In this document: positions 1-9,767 of the stretch, one piece after another
Position numbering within the stretch: position 1 is the first letter of the stretch
Layout: each line of letters begins with the position of its first letter
DNA from: Chromera velia
Taxonomy: Eukaryota > Sar > Chromeraceae
Length of the DNA: 22,500 nucleotides
NCBI GenBank assembly: GCA_018398765.1
Contig: JAHBMJ010000332.1
Span: 8,599 to 31,098, forward strand
Reading direction: 5' to 3'
The notes under the pieces: model-generated
Database searches by the model: none
What the model was told of the DNA's origin: nothing
Seen by the model: only the letters and a program-made list of their open reading frames with translations
Translations under genes and position numbers: made by a program

Positions 1-84
1 GGGGGGTCCATGAATTCATTCGTCAATCAAATGATGGATTGAGGGTCCTCAGTTATTTCCATCCCCCCTCTCTCTTCTGTCCCT

Positions 85-236
85 TCAGGTGTTCTGATTC
101 TGCGAAAGGTTTGCAAACATTTTTTGCATCTCCTCCAACTGCTTTCTCTCCTCCGGCGAGGCTTTCGCCATCGTCTCGTCCATCTGCAGGCACAAACGCG
201 TAAGGACGGGAGGACACACACGTAGACACACACGTA

Positions 237-275
<39 letters not shown>

Positions 276-276
276 G

Positions 277-314
<38 letters not shown>

Positions 315-3300
315 GAGAGAGAGAAGGGCGGGGAGGGGGTTTGAAATGAAGAACAAAGAAAAGGAAAAGGAATCAGTGGAAGAGACTCCAAAACCAGGCA
401 GACAATCAGACAGGCAGAGAAGTTTGAGAGGCACACAAGTAAGCAGGAATGGCGGCAGACAGGCAGGCAGGCAGAGAAACCGAAGGAACGAAGCAACCAA
501 CGTACCATTTTCCGCATTCCCTCCTCAGAGAAATCCAAATTGGAAAACGCGTCTCCCATCTGGGCCATTTCCTGATCACACATGAATGAATGCACATGGA
601 ACGAGGGGGGGACAAGCGGTTCCGTACACAGACTGCCTGTCAGCTTTTCTTTTTTCCGTTCACTCTCTCGCCCACACACAGACACACACTTTTTTTCACC
701 AACTAAGAAAAGGTACTTCAAAAAACTGTCATACACGCACGCAAGAAAGGGTCTCACGCCACGCCAACGCGCTCCGTCACACACCATGACCACAAGCAAG
801 GGGGGGGGGAAGTATCTGCCAATCAGCTGGAACAGATGAAGTACTGTAACGGGACCAGGATGCACAGGTCCGTCTTGCAGATGAAGAAGGGCAGAAGACA
901 AGAGAAAGAAAAAAGGGCAGAAGGCAAGAGAAAGAAAAAAACAGGCGGAAGACAAGAGAAAGAAAAAAGGGCAGAAGGCAAGAGAGAGAAAAAAGGGCAG
1001 AAGACAAGAGAAAGAAAAAAGGGCAGAAGGCAAGAGAGAGAAAAAAGGGCAGAAGACAAGAGAAAGAAAAAAGTGCAGAAGGCAAGAGAGAGAAAAAAGG
1101 GCAGAAGACGAGAGAAAGAAAAAAGTGCAGAAGGCAAGAGAGAGAAAAAAGGGCAGAAGACAAGAGAAAGAAAAAAGTGCAGAAGACAAGAGAGAGAAAA
1201 AAGGGCAGAAGACAAGAGAAAGAAAAAAGTGCAGAAGGCAAGAGAGAGAAAAAAGGGCAGAAGGCAAGAGAGAGAAAGAAAAAAGGGCAGAAGGCAAGAG
1301 AGAGAAAAAAGGGCAGAAGACAAGAGAGAGAAAAAAGGGCAGAAGGCAAGAGAGAGAAAAAAGGGCAGAAGGCAAGAGAGAGAAAAAAGGGCAGAAGGCA
1401 AGAGAGAGAAAAAACGGCAGAAGACAAGAGAAAGAAAAAAACAGGCGGAAGACAAGAGAAAGAAAAAAACAGGCGGAAGACAAGAGAAAGAAAAAAACAG
1501 GCGGAAGACAAGAGAAAGAAAAAAACAGGCGGAAGACAAGAGAAAGAGAAATCCAGACAGCCCAACCAACTGACCTCCGGAGATGCTCCAGACTGCGCTG
1601 CGAAGTCTTTTGCCCACTCCTGCATCTTCTCGGGGTTCTGCATCATCTCCCCCATCTTCTCAAACATGCTCGCGTCCATGCCTTCACCGAGCCCCGGCAT
1701 ACCACCTCCTGGGCCCCCGGCCCCCCCAGCACCGATGCCCATCTTCTCAAACGACTTCATCATCTCTGCCATCGCTTTTTCGTCAAATGCTCCCGGAGCA
1801 CCTCCAGCACCACCAAGCCCACCTTTTCCTCCCGCACCTGCCCCCTGCATCATCTGTTGCAGAGAGGCCATCTGATCCATCAACGCCTTGTTGTCCAACG
1901 CCCCAGCATCACCACCGCCCGCCCGCATTAAATTCTGAAGGGCTCCCAACCCTCCACCTCCCATACCGCCAAGTCCGCCTGCCCCAGCCATCTGCTTGTC
2001 CTGCTTTTTCTTCAATTCCTCCTCGGCCTGCTTCTCCAACTTGTCCAGCACACTGCAAGGGAATCAAGGACAAACAGGCAGAGAGGGAGGAAGAGCACTG
2101 AGTCGTCATGTTCTGCTGCTATCCCATCCATGCGCCATCTTCATTCATTCAACGCGTCTGTGTGCAAAAGGAAGATTGCGAATGAATCCTGAATGAAAGG
2201 AAAGGGAACCTACCTCTCTCGTGCTCCCTCCCCGATGAATAGCAGACAGGAACCCATTTTCTGAAAGGAACTTGGTCTTCCTTTCTTTCTTTCTTCCTTC
2301 CTTCTTTTGTTTCATGTAAGTCAGGAAGGAAAGGGAAGCCCTTCTGATAAACAAAAGCCTTCCACAGGGAGTGGCTCTCTCTGAAGGCACAGTTGCCTGC
2401 CCGCCCTCCTGCCTGCCTGCCTGTACGCACTAATCAAAAAGTACACACAGAAATCTCAACGCTGAGCGGACTCTTTGATGGTCATTCTGGGACCAATCAA
2501 TCAGAGTTTCGCACTCTTTATCCCTATCTCCTTTTCGACTGCACGCCAAGCCACTAAAACAACCAAAATGTCAGTACTATCCAACTCCATGTACTGACTC
2601 GGATCGGATTCTAAAGAGGTCAGCCACCTCCCCGATGTACGCGTCCATCTTCTGGAATTTTTGGCTCATCTCCAACTGTGCCTGTGAGAATTCCAACATC
2701 TCTTCCAGCTCTTTGTCTGCCAACAGTTGATTTCTCCTCTCCTTCTCCTCCTCCCATTCCTTTACTCTCCTTTCAAACTCCTGATCCGTTTCTCTCTCCT
2801 TCTCTTCCACCGAAACCGTGGAAGTGCCGTTCTCTGCATCGACAGCAACCGTTTCGGCCTCTGTCCCATTCCCTCTCCTTCTCCTTTCTTGTTCAAATTC
2901 CCTGTCTTTCTTCTCAAATTCCTGGAACTCTTTCCACCCCTGTTCCTGCGTGTCTCTGCTCTTGTTGGTGTATCTCTCGTTCATCTCCGAAGCCACAGTG
3001 AAGGCCTTGTCTTGTGCGTGGAAGCTGTAACGAAGGAAGACAGACTCGAGGCGGGAGGGACGGGACTTTCCTGAATAGGTCACTGGAACGATCGTGCGGT
3101 TCTTCCAGCACTGCATGCGTCAAGGGGGGGGGCAACAAGGGAAGAGGTGAATTCAGCGGGAGTGAGAAAGCGTGCACATGAGAGAGAAGGCTCGTGATTG
3201 GCATGCGCTGTTTCGCTCTTTTTTTGTACAAAATTCCATGCAGACTGTTTGACATCAGAGAGAGAAGGCAGAAGTCGTAGAAATCACACAAAAAGAAGAG

Positions 3301-5631
3301 AGAGGAAAGCACAAAATCACAGGAAGTGCATCTGCAGCAGAGACGATGCTCTGCCAGACTCCTTGCTGGAGGTGGAAGAAAGAGAACGGGTAAGGAGCAC
3401 ACCAACTCCAAAAAACAGAGGATTGACACACTTACAGAGGCAGAGAGAGTGCGGGAAAGAGAAGGTGGGAAAGCCTCCTACCTGGTAGAGCTCTCCCATT
3501 AAGGCCATGCAGTCGACACACTTCTCGACGCGGTCTGCAATGTATTTATTTAGTCAGTCAGTGAGACAGTCATGTACATTGACTCGTCCATTCCTTCATT
3601 CGGTCAGCCGTCCATCCGTCCACCCATCCATTCGTTCGGTCAGTTCGTCACTTAGCCATTCATTCCTTTATTCTTTCATTCAGTCATTCGGTCAGTCGTT
3701 GTGCCCGTGAATGAAGTGCGGATCTTCGTTCTATTCCCTCTCTCCCATTCTCATATTGGTTCGTCGTTTCAACATCTTCTCTGCCTGTGTGTGAAAGAAG
3801 AGCAGAGATGCAAAAGAAGAAAAAACAGACGCACATCATCATCTATCTGACTGACTGACTGACCGTCAACGTCCTCGACTGAAACCTTCAGAGCGTCCAC
3901 AGCTTCGTCCGTCAACTCACACACAATGGAGGAGGCCACGTCTGCGTAGGCTTCGCTGGCAGTCTGGTCTGAAATGCCTTTTCTCTCGTGCCAGGCAGCC
4001 AACCGGGCTGCGAGGGGAAGAACCTTGGTATCGAACCGTTCCAATCCCTCCTCTAGGAGACGGATGTTTTGGGCTCGGAGCTTCTCTGCGGCCTTGTCGT
4101 GTCGGACTCTCTCTTCCTCTAGCCTGTTCTTCTGCTCGATGGTGATATCGAGGGTGGCCTGGAGCTGTTTCGCAGAGAGGGGGGGGCGGGTCGGGGCTTT
4201 TGCTTCTGTGATATTTTTGATTTTATAAACCTTTCCCTTGGCTGCGGCATCCAGTGCGATGTCGACAGGGACTGTCTCATTCACCCAAATGACCTCCTTA
4301 TCCCCTTCCATCTCTTTTCCCCCTGCCTCCTCTCTCTTCTTCGCTTCCGCCACTTCTGCCTCAAGCTGTTCAATGCTGGGTTGCAGTTGTGCCAGTGTGT
4401 CTTCACACTGACACAGGGCTTGAAAAAGGGAGGTTTCTCTGACTTCGGGCGCCAAAGAGAGCATCGAGTCGGCGCTCTGTGCAGCTTCTAGTGCGTCTGA
4501 GATGAACCCCCGGGCCGCTTTCCAGTTGGTTCTCTCAAGAACTTCTTTCTGCTCTTCGTCACTCAATTGAGGTAGTTTGGCAGATTCAGGAAACTTCAAA
4601 CTGTCTCGAATGGACAACCCCCCGGGAACCAAATCAGTCATGTTGGGCATCTCCAAAATGGCATTCATACAGGCTGCCACACACTCTCTGTACGTCTCGT
4701 TGAAACGTCCGGACGGCCCGAGAGCACGGAGGTTGGGGGCACGGTTGACGAATTCCCCCGAATCGGAGGAACCGAAAACCGAAGACATAATCCCCTTCGC
4801 GCGCCTCTTCACAGCCTGACCCAATCGCCCGAAGACTGTGCCTCCCGCCTCTGTCTGGGCAGTCTCGGTCTCCTCTTCCTCTCCAACCTCTTCCTCTTCT
4901 TCGTCATCCTCAAATACATCTACCGCTTCCTTCTCCTTTTCTCTAAAAGATTCTGTGCCCTCTGAAATGTCCTCCAAAGAAACTGCCCCCCCCTCTCCCC
5001 CCGCCTCAGCAGCCTCGAGACGCTCTAGTCGTCTTTTCAGACGAGCATCGCGGCGCTCTTTCGCTTTCTGAGCGTCCAACCCTTCCGTTCGCGAATACGT
5101 CATGATCTTCCCAGCCCCTGTTTTCTTTGACGCGGTCGTGATCTTCCCAGCCCCTGTTTTCTTTGACGCGGTTCGTTTGGGCTCTGCCTCTGGTTGCAGA
5201 ATTTGGGGAAGGGAAAGAGCCAGAGTGGTGGCAGCGACAAGAATCAGGGTCTTCTGCCACAGAGGAAGAGTTGTCAGACTGTAAAGGGGACCTGGCAAAA
5301 GTTTCTTCAGGAAAGGTTCAGGTGGGGGAGGGGCAACGGGGGCAACCTTCCTGGACAGAAGCGCGAGGAGACCGGCACCCGCATGGGAAAGCACAGACGT
5401 ATCTGAGACGTCTGAGACTTCTCGTGCCTTTCTCTGATGCCTTTGACCATTTGACCAGAGAGGAGTGGCCCTTCTCTGTGCCGTCAGGGATGCTCGGGAG
5501 GGTTCCTCAAGGCTTCTCAAAGAGCTGTGACGTGCAGAGATCTTTCGGAGGTCTGGACCGACAATGGTGAAGCTCCTCGCCGGTCCTACAAAGAGGAACA
5601 GATAGGAACAAAGGGAGACCCACGACTGCAT
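85..5631 (-). CDS. Predicted plastid-targeted membrane protein, six exons, STI1-like C-terminus
   Basis: Exons (minus, high to low): 5631-3864, 3534-3482, 3110-2599, 2052-1575, 571-506, 183-85. Intron phases are 1, 0, 2, 0, 0, every junction is GT-AG and in frame, and the gene ends in TGA. The product is about 991 aa. Residues 1-20 form a hydrophobic signal peptide ending PARS, followed by FTIVGP and a basic, Ser-rich stretch; this resembles the bipartite leader of complex plastids with Phe at the cleavage site. A membrane segment lies near 124-145 (WQKTLILVAATTLALSLP). Next come a 12-residue duplication, a Glu-rich linker around 240-270, a mixed helical region, a charged coiled coil in exon 3, and a Gly/Met-rich tail. 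The tail contains MFEKMGEMMQNPEKMQEW, which looks like an STI1/Hop-type motif. No enzyme motif is visible. The architecture (leader, one membrane span, coiled coil, STI1-like end) recalls Tic40, but that is inference. The ATG at 5631 is the first in frame and opens the signal peptide. Exon model is strong; function is uncertain. Confidence 0.75.
225..312. repeat. CA/TG microsatellite in last intron of the plastid-protein gene
   Basis: Two (CA)n blocks are separated by a short ATATGTATATA stretch. They lie inside the intron 505-184. The long Val/Cys or His/Thr ORFs read from them are artefacts. Confidence 0.9.
885..1552. repeat. 26-bp polypurine minisatellite (about 25 copies) in an intron
   Basis: The plus strand repeats GGGCAGAAG[A/G]CAAGAGA, then [A/G]AGAAAAAA, with a 26-bp period. 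A 28-bp variant beginning ACAGGCGG occurs near the left end and in the last four or five copies. The array fills most of the 1003-bp intron 1574-572. Since 26 is not a multiple of three and the unit has no stop in several frames, it creates overlapping Lys/Arg-rich or Phe/Leu/Ser-rich ORFs on both strands that are not genes. The strand is almost pure purine, so slippage, recombination or triplex formation is plausible. Confidence 0.95.
3536..3710. repeat. Degenerate TCAG/TCCA/TTCA tetranucleotide tract in intron 1
   Basis: Imperfect runs of CAGT, CCAT, TCAT and GGTCAG fill most of intron 3863-3535 next to its acceptor. No coding signal is seen here. Confidence 0.7.
5104..5172. repeat. 36-bp in-frame tandem duplication inside exon 1
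   Basis: A 33-nt identical stretch starts at 5104 and again at 5140, a period of 36 bp. On the minus strand it duplicates 12 residues containing ASKKTGAGKI, just after the membrane segment. The reading frame is kept. Confidence 0.9.
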
Positions 5632-6010
5632 AGTGCCGCCCCGTCTCCTAAGAGGTACTGTACTCACTGAAGTCAGATACAAAGCTCAAACAACCTGAGC
5701 ATACGTCTACAGCTCCACTCGAAGCGTTTCCTAGAGGCAAATTGGGCAAATTAACGAATAGCGACGGTAACAACGCATATATAGAACTGTCACAAGTGAT
5801 CGATCTCAAGACTCTTTTGCAGTTACAGAAGCTTAATTAGCTGCCAGCGTTCTGAGCCATCTGACAGAGGCCGCGGCCCCGGAACGCGAAATTCCGTCCC
5901 AGGAAACTGCGTGCGTCAAGCGTGCGTCAGTCTCAATTGGTGCTGCGCGCGTGCGTCAGATTTTCTGTTGACGGAAATTTCTGTTGAAGCCACGCAGATC
6001 CGATATGTGT
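5632..6010. promoter_or_regulatory. 5' flank of the plastid-protein gene
   Basis: No ORF with coding character. An ATATATAG stretch near 5777-5784 reads CTATATAT on the minus strand, about 145 nt upstream of the ATG. It could be a TATA element or chance, since core promoters of chromerids cannot be recognised from sequence alone. Several GTGCGTCA copies occur at 5910-5960. Confidence 0.25.
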
Positions 6011-6038
6011 GGCGTGAAGACCCAACTCGAGATTTTAG
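6011..6038 (+). repeat. Left terminal inverted repeat
   Basis: This 28-nt end begins GGCGTGAAGACCC. It pairs with the reverse complement of 7572-7600 at 26 of 28 positions, with mismatches at positions 4 and 13 and one extra T in the right copy. Confidence 0.8.
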
Positions 6039-6127
6039 CCAGTTTCAGTTTAGGGTGATGGAAGGGGTGCTAGCTTGCTCCGGGGTGCATAATCGGTTTG
6101 GGCGCCGCCATACTAAGTGTTCCAACA

Positions 6128-7312
6128 CTAAGACCGAAAGTTGAATTGGTCAGTCGATTCATCAACGCATGCACATACCCATCTTTCCATCTGTGTCTGC
6201 TTCTTCACTGACTGACCCGACGCCTTTGCTGCCTCCTGCTTTCGACGGAAACAAGGCTGAAGACAGATCTCGTCGGCTGCTACCATTCGAACAAAAGCAC
6301 CGTGAGGGTCCTTTGCCTGTCTCCACGCAGGATTCTTTCCAAAGAAGGCGTCTTTCAGATCAACGTAGGCAATNTTTACATACTCACGTTTGCCATGATT
6401 ACACTTCGTTGTCAAGATGCCTGCACGGGCCAGAGTCTTTGGGCAGTAAGCCTTCAGAGCATCTGTACACAGCTCTGTACATACAGCACAGGTGTCGATG
6501 ATGAATTCTGTGATGTTTCCCTTTGTGCGTGCAGATCGACCGCGGGGGAGGATGCGAAAGTTGAATTGGTCAGTCGATTCATCAACGCATGCACATACCC
6601 ATCTTTCCATCTGTGTCTGCTTCTTCACTGACTGACCCGACGCCTTTGCTGCCTCCTGCTTTCGACAGAAACAAGGCTGAAGACAGATCTCGTCGGCTGC
6701 TACCATTCGAACAAAAGCACCGTGAGGGTCCTTTGCCTGTCTCCACGCAGGATTCTTTCCAAAGAAGGCGTCTTTCAGATCAACGTAGGCAATACCTTTT
6801 CCCTCTTGCTCTGCTAGGCCCCCCATCTGCTGAAAGGTGTTCTGGTTAAACTCATCTACCCATGCACGCACGTAGCGGTAGAATGTCTGAATTTGCTTTA
6901 CAGTGAAACCCCACTTGCACTCTTTGTTCCTTTTGTCTGTCAGTTTCTTGAGAGAAGAGAAAAGTGTCCATACTTTCAGAGGAGGCAGACTTTCTCCCCA
7001 TGCGTAGGCAGCCAGACACTTTGCTTCCGGAGAGAGATCGGAGAAGCGTGTGTCGATCAAAGTGCCAATAGAGATGTTGTATTCCGTGTTCTTGCATCCT
7101 GGGATAGCGCATCTCCCAGTGCAGGTCTCTATGGGGTCGCCTTCTGTCATGAAGTCAAGATAGATACGGAATGAATACTTGCATCTGTCACATTGTTTTT
7201 CAAGAGACAGCAGCCCCCACTGTAGCAGCTGAGTGACCAAAGGGACCCTGCCTTGATCCAAGATGTCTTTCAGCTCAAACACTGACGTAGGCACGTTTGT
7301 GAAATCGGCCAT
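6128..7312 (-). CDS. ISXO2-like (Merlin-type) transposase, rearranged and truncated
   Basis: Start ATG at 7312 (MADFTNVP). The 18 nt upstream stay open but offer no ATG. A zinc-ribbon-like cluster lies at residues 41-73 (CDRC, C64, C68, PGC73), then a helical region around 110-165. The ISXO2-type DDE fold follows: AYVDLKDAFFGK (D178/D181), MERWVCACVD near 235-243, LCTDALKAY (D284, probable second acid), and CNHGKREYV at 304-312, matching the family's NH...FV block. At residue 313 an undetermined base (6374) joins to a second copy of residues 174-253, ending in TAG. The C-terminal part that normally carries the third acidic residue is therefore missing. In family members the first motif is usually DE[ST]; here K180-D181 occupies those positions, so catalytic competence is doubtful even before the break. 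The sequence after CNHGK also reads GTGAGTATG, a good donor, so an intron could start at 6387. Confidence 0.75.
   Translation of the reverse strand: MADFTNVPTSVFELKDILDQGRVPLVTQLLQWGLLSLEKQCDRCKYSFRIYLDFMTEGDPIETCTGRCAIPGCKNTEYNISIGTLIDTRFSDLSPEAKCLAAYAWGESLPPLKVWTLFSSLKKLTDKRNKECKWGFTVKQIQTFYRYVRAWVDEFNQNTFQQMGGLAEQEGKGIAYVDLKDAFFGKNPAWRQAKDPHGAFVRMVAADEICLQPCFCRKQEAAKASGQSVKKQTQMERWVCACVDESTDQFNFRILPRGRSARTKGNITEFIIDTCAVCTELCTDALKAYCPKTLARAGILTTKCNHGKREYVXIAYVDLKDAFFGKNPAWRQAKDPHGAFVRMVAADEICLQPCFRRKQEAAKASGQSVKKQTQMERWVCACVDESTDQFNFRS
6135..6373. repeat. 239-bp direct repeat, copy 1 (at the undetermined base)
   Basis: Identical to 6555-6793 except G6247 versus A6667, with an offset of exactly 420 bp. 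The copy ends one base before the N at 6374. Confidence 0.95.
6555..6793. repeat. 239-bp direct repeat, copy 2 (in the transposase frame)
   Basis: This copy is continuous with the 5' part of the transposase frame and encodes the first DDE block. The only difference from copy 1 changes a Cys codon here to Arg there. Confidence 0.95.
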
Positions 7313-7571
7313 TGTGTGAAATGATGTCAATATAAACCTGTGTCCACTTGTGTGTGTGTCCTTGTATGTGTAGGTGCTGTGTGGGTCAGATGACAGAAGG
7401 AAAAACGAAGACTTTGAGATTGACGTCGACGGTTAAAACTGATTTTAGCTCGGACTATCACTTTTTAAATCACCCCTTTAGTCCCCAACTCTAAAAATTC
7501 TACTTAAAGATGCTTTTAAATTTTAATGTAATTTTAGACACTCACCCCTGTTAAATATTAACTTTAGAAAT

Positions 7572-7600
7572 CTAAAAATCTCGAGTTAGGTCTTCAAGCC
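7572..7600 (-). repeat. Right terminal inverted repeat
   Basis: Read on the minus strand this 29-nt end begins GGCTTGAAGACCT. It shares the AACTCGAGATTTT core with the left end at 6011-6038. Confidence 0.8.
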
Positions 7601-7844
7601 TGTGATTGCCGAGATGCCACTGCTGTCACACGACACGAGGACTTCTGACATATACAAGCTGCATCTGGCTGGGAGTCTGGACTATAGTCTGTGTTTCCTG
7701 TTCTTCGTCTCTCCGTTTGCCGACAAGTGGATTTAAGTTGATGCGCTTGAGAGCGCGTGCAAGACTTCAGCAAGCTCAGTCTGACTCTTCAACCGTTGAC
7801 AGTCTATCAGACCGGCTCCATCTACGGGTATCGATCTGGTGAAA
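7601..7844 (+). promoter_or_regulatory. Short 5' flank of the laforin gene
   Basis: Only 244 bp separate the transposon's right end from the laforin ATG. A 78-codon open frame (7606-7842) ends just before that ATG, but I see no family features in it. The laforin promoter and 5' UTR must lie here or inside the transposon. Confidence 0.35.
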
Positions 7845-9631
7845 ATGAAAATCAACTTCTCGGTGGTCTCATTCGTCCCATCCTCTGCTCAGGTGGCAGT
7901 CGTCGGTTCTGTGCCTGAGCTGGGCAGGTCGGTCGGATTGCCGCCAGACTGTGGTTCTCCACTGGGCGTCCTTTCTGTCTTACTCTCCCCGTTTGTTTCC
8001 TTCTCTTTTCTGCAGCTGGAATGTCGACAAGTGTGTCCAGCTGGAGCCGTCAGAAAGGCCCCAATCGGATATGGCCCCCTCCTTTTGGTACGCCTCTCTG
8101 AAAGTAGAGGGGGCAAAGTCCATTGAATACAAATTCATTCGGAGACGTTCACAAGGTCAGTCAATTTGTCAACCAGCCGGTCCACCAGTTCGTGAATCCA
8201 TCAGTCTCTTAGTCACTCCGCCTGTGATTCAGCTACTCTCTCTGTGACCACCTCAGATGTTCAGATATTCACCCTCACCTTGTCTTCCTGCATGCCTGCC
8301 TGCCGGCCTGTCTGTCTCCTTCTGCACAATCCACTCAGAGAGAGAGGGAATGAGTCAGTCAGTCCATGAGTCAAACGCTCTCTGTTGTCCTTTTCTCTCT
8401 CGGTCTAGCCTTTCTCTCTCTATCCAGAAAAGGCAAGGGACCTGGGTGTGGGGGGGAAGCTTTGCACTGGCCAGTCTGGATCCAATTCGGCGTGTACCCT
8501 GGCGTCCGTTTGAGTAACTCAGACTTATTTTCGTCCATACATACGTTGGTCCACATGTGCGGGTGGATGCGTGTGCAGATGTGGGTTGGGAGTGGGAAGG
8601 TTCGGGTTCCGGGGACAACCGGAAGGTCGATCTCGTGCAGGAGGGGGAGGACGTCGTGCAGGCCGCATCTTTCGGATCCATACTCAAAGGGGCCCAGGGG
8701 AAGGGGGGCAGTGAGAAGGTCCTCGCGATCCCTGTCACGCAGTTTCTGGATCCGGCAGGCGTCTCGGAGTATTCTCACACAACCCGATTTTACATGAATG
8801 TCAAGGTGCGCGCACGTACAAGTGATTCAATGCAAGAAAGGGACGGCGTGGGGCTCACAGGGTGAAGTCGGTACGGGCGCAGAAACGCTCTCTGTGTTGC
8901 GTTCATAGAAATGCACAGTTGGAGGTCGTTCTTTTATTGACATGTAAAAGGAAAACAACTCTCTGTACGGTTGAATTCTTCTGTGCAAATTTGTCCTTTC
9001 ATTTATTTCTGCTTGATTGCCTTATTTTACTGTCATGGATCTGTTTGTTCACACACAGTGACAAACGCTAGCGGGCTGTTGCTTCCTGTCTGTCGATCGT
9101 CTTTTCTTTCCTCACCTTCAATGACGTTTCTTTGAAAGACTTCGCGAATGGAAAACGAAACTTTCTTGAGAACATCTTCAATGACGTTTCTTTGAAAGAC
9201 TTCGCGAATGGAAAACGAAACTTTCTTAAGAACATCTTCAAGGACGTTTCTTTGAAAGACTTCGCGAATGGAAAACGAAACTAGCGAATTGGTGTAAGAT
9301 GTGGGGTTGGTGTCCTCTTCATTCTTTTGTTCTGTTTGAGGTGTTCCCCTTTTCTGTCTGTTTACTTGCCTTCCTCCCTGCACCTCTCTCTGTCGTGTAC
9401 CCATTCGATCTGCCCCCCCTTTCTAAAATAAAAGAAATGTACTTCTGTCTGTCTGTCTGTCTGTCTATCTGTCTGTGCGCAGAACCAGAACTCGATCCAC
9501 TACAACAAGATCATCGAGGCCATGTACGTCGGCACCTGCCCTCGGTGTGTGGAACACCTGGACATGCTGAAGAGGGACCTCGGGGTGACCGCGCTGTTCA
9601 ATCTCCAGACTGAGGAGGGTCGGCAGCTCTG

Positions 9632-9692
<61 letters not shown>

Positions 9693-9694
9693 GC

Positions 9695-9767
<73 letters not shown>

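Larger units (their letters stand above)
6011..7600. mobile_element. Merlin/IS1016-like DNA transposon with terminal inverted repeats
   Basis: The element is bounded by inverted repeats at 6011-6038 and 7572-7600. It holds one minus-strand gene for an ISXO2-type (IS1595/IS1016 group) DDE transposase, the class found in eukaryotic Merlin elements. The ends start with GGC. About 160 bp of AT-rich noncoding DNA lies inside the right end. I see no matching 8-9 bp target-site duplication: the left flank is ATATGTGT and the right flank is TGTGATTG. The insertion may therefore be old or rearranged. The internal duplication adds 420 bp, so an undamaged copy would differ in length. Confidence 0.75.

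Noticed and set aside
836-1931. Long Lys/Arg-rich ORFs on plus and Phe/Leu/Ser-rich ORFs on minus
   Set aside because: They are translations of the 26-bp minisatellite inside an intron. All frames stay open because the unit lacks stops.
3695-3787. Extra exon of the plastid-protein gene reading EKMLKRRTN
   Set aside because: It has a possible acceptor but no donor in a usable phase. Direct joining of 3864 to 3534 restores VEDVDDRVEKC cleanly.
6001-7610. 8-bp target-site duplication flanking the transposon
   Set aside because: ATATGTGT and TGTGATTG share only short TGTG pieces, not better than chance.
9115-9285. CRISPR-like array
   Set aside because: The 60-bp units are directly contiguous without variable spacers and lie in a eukaryotic intron.
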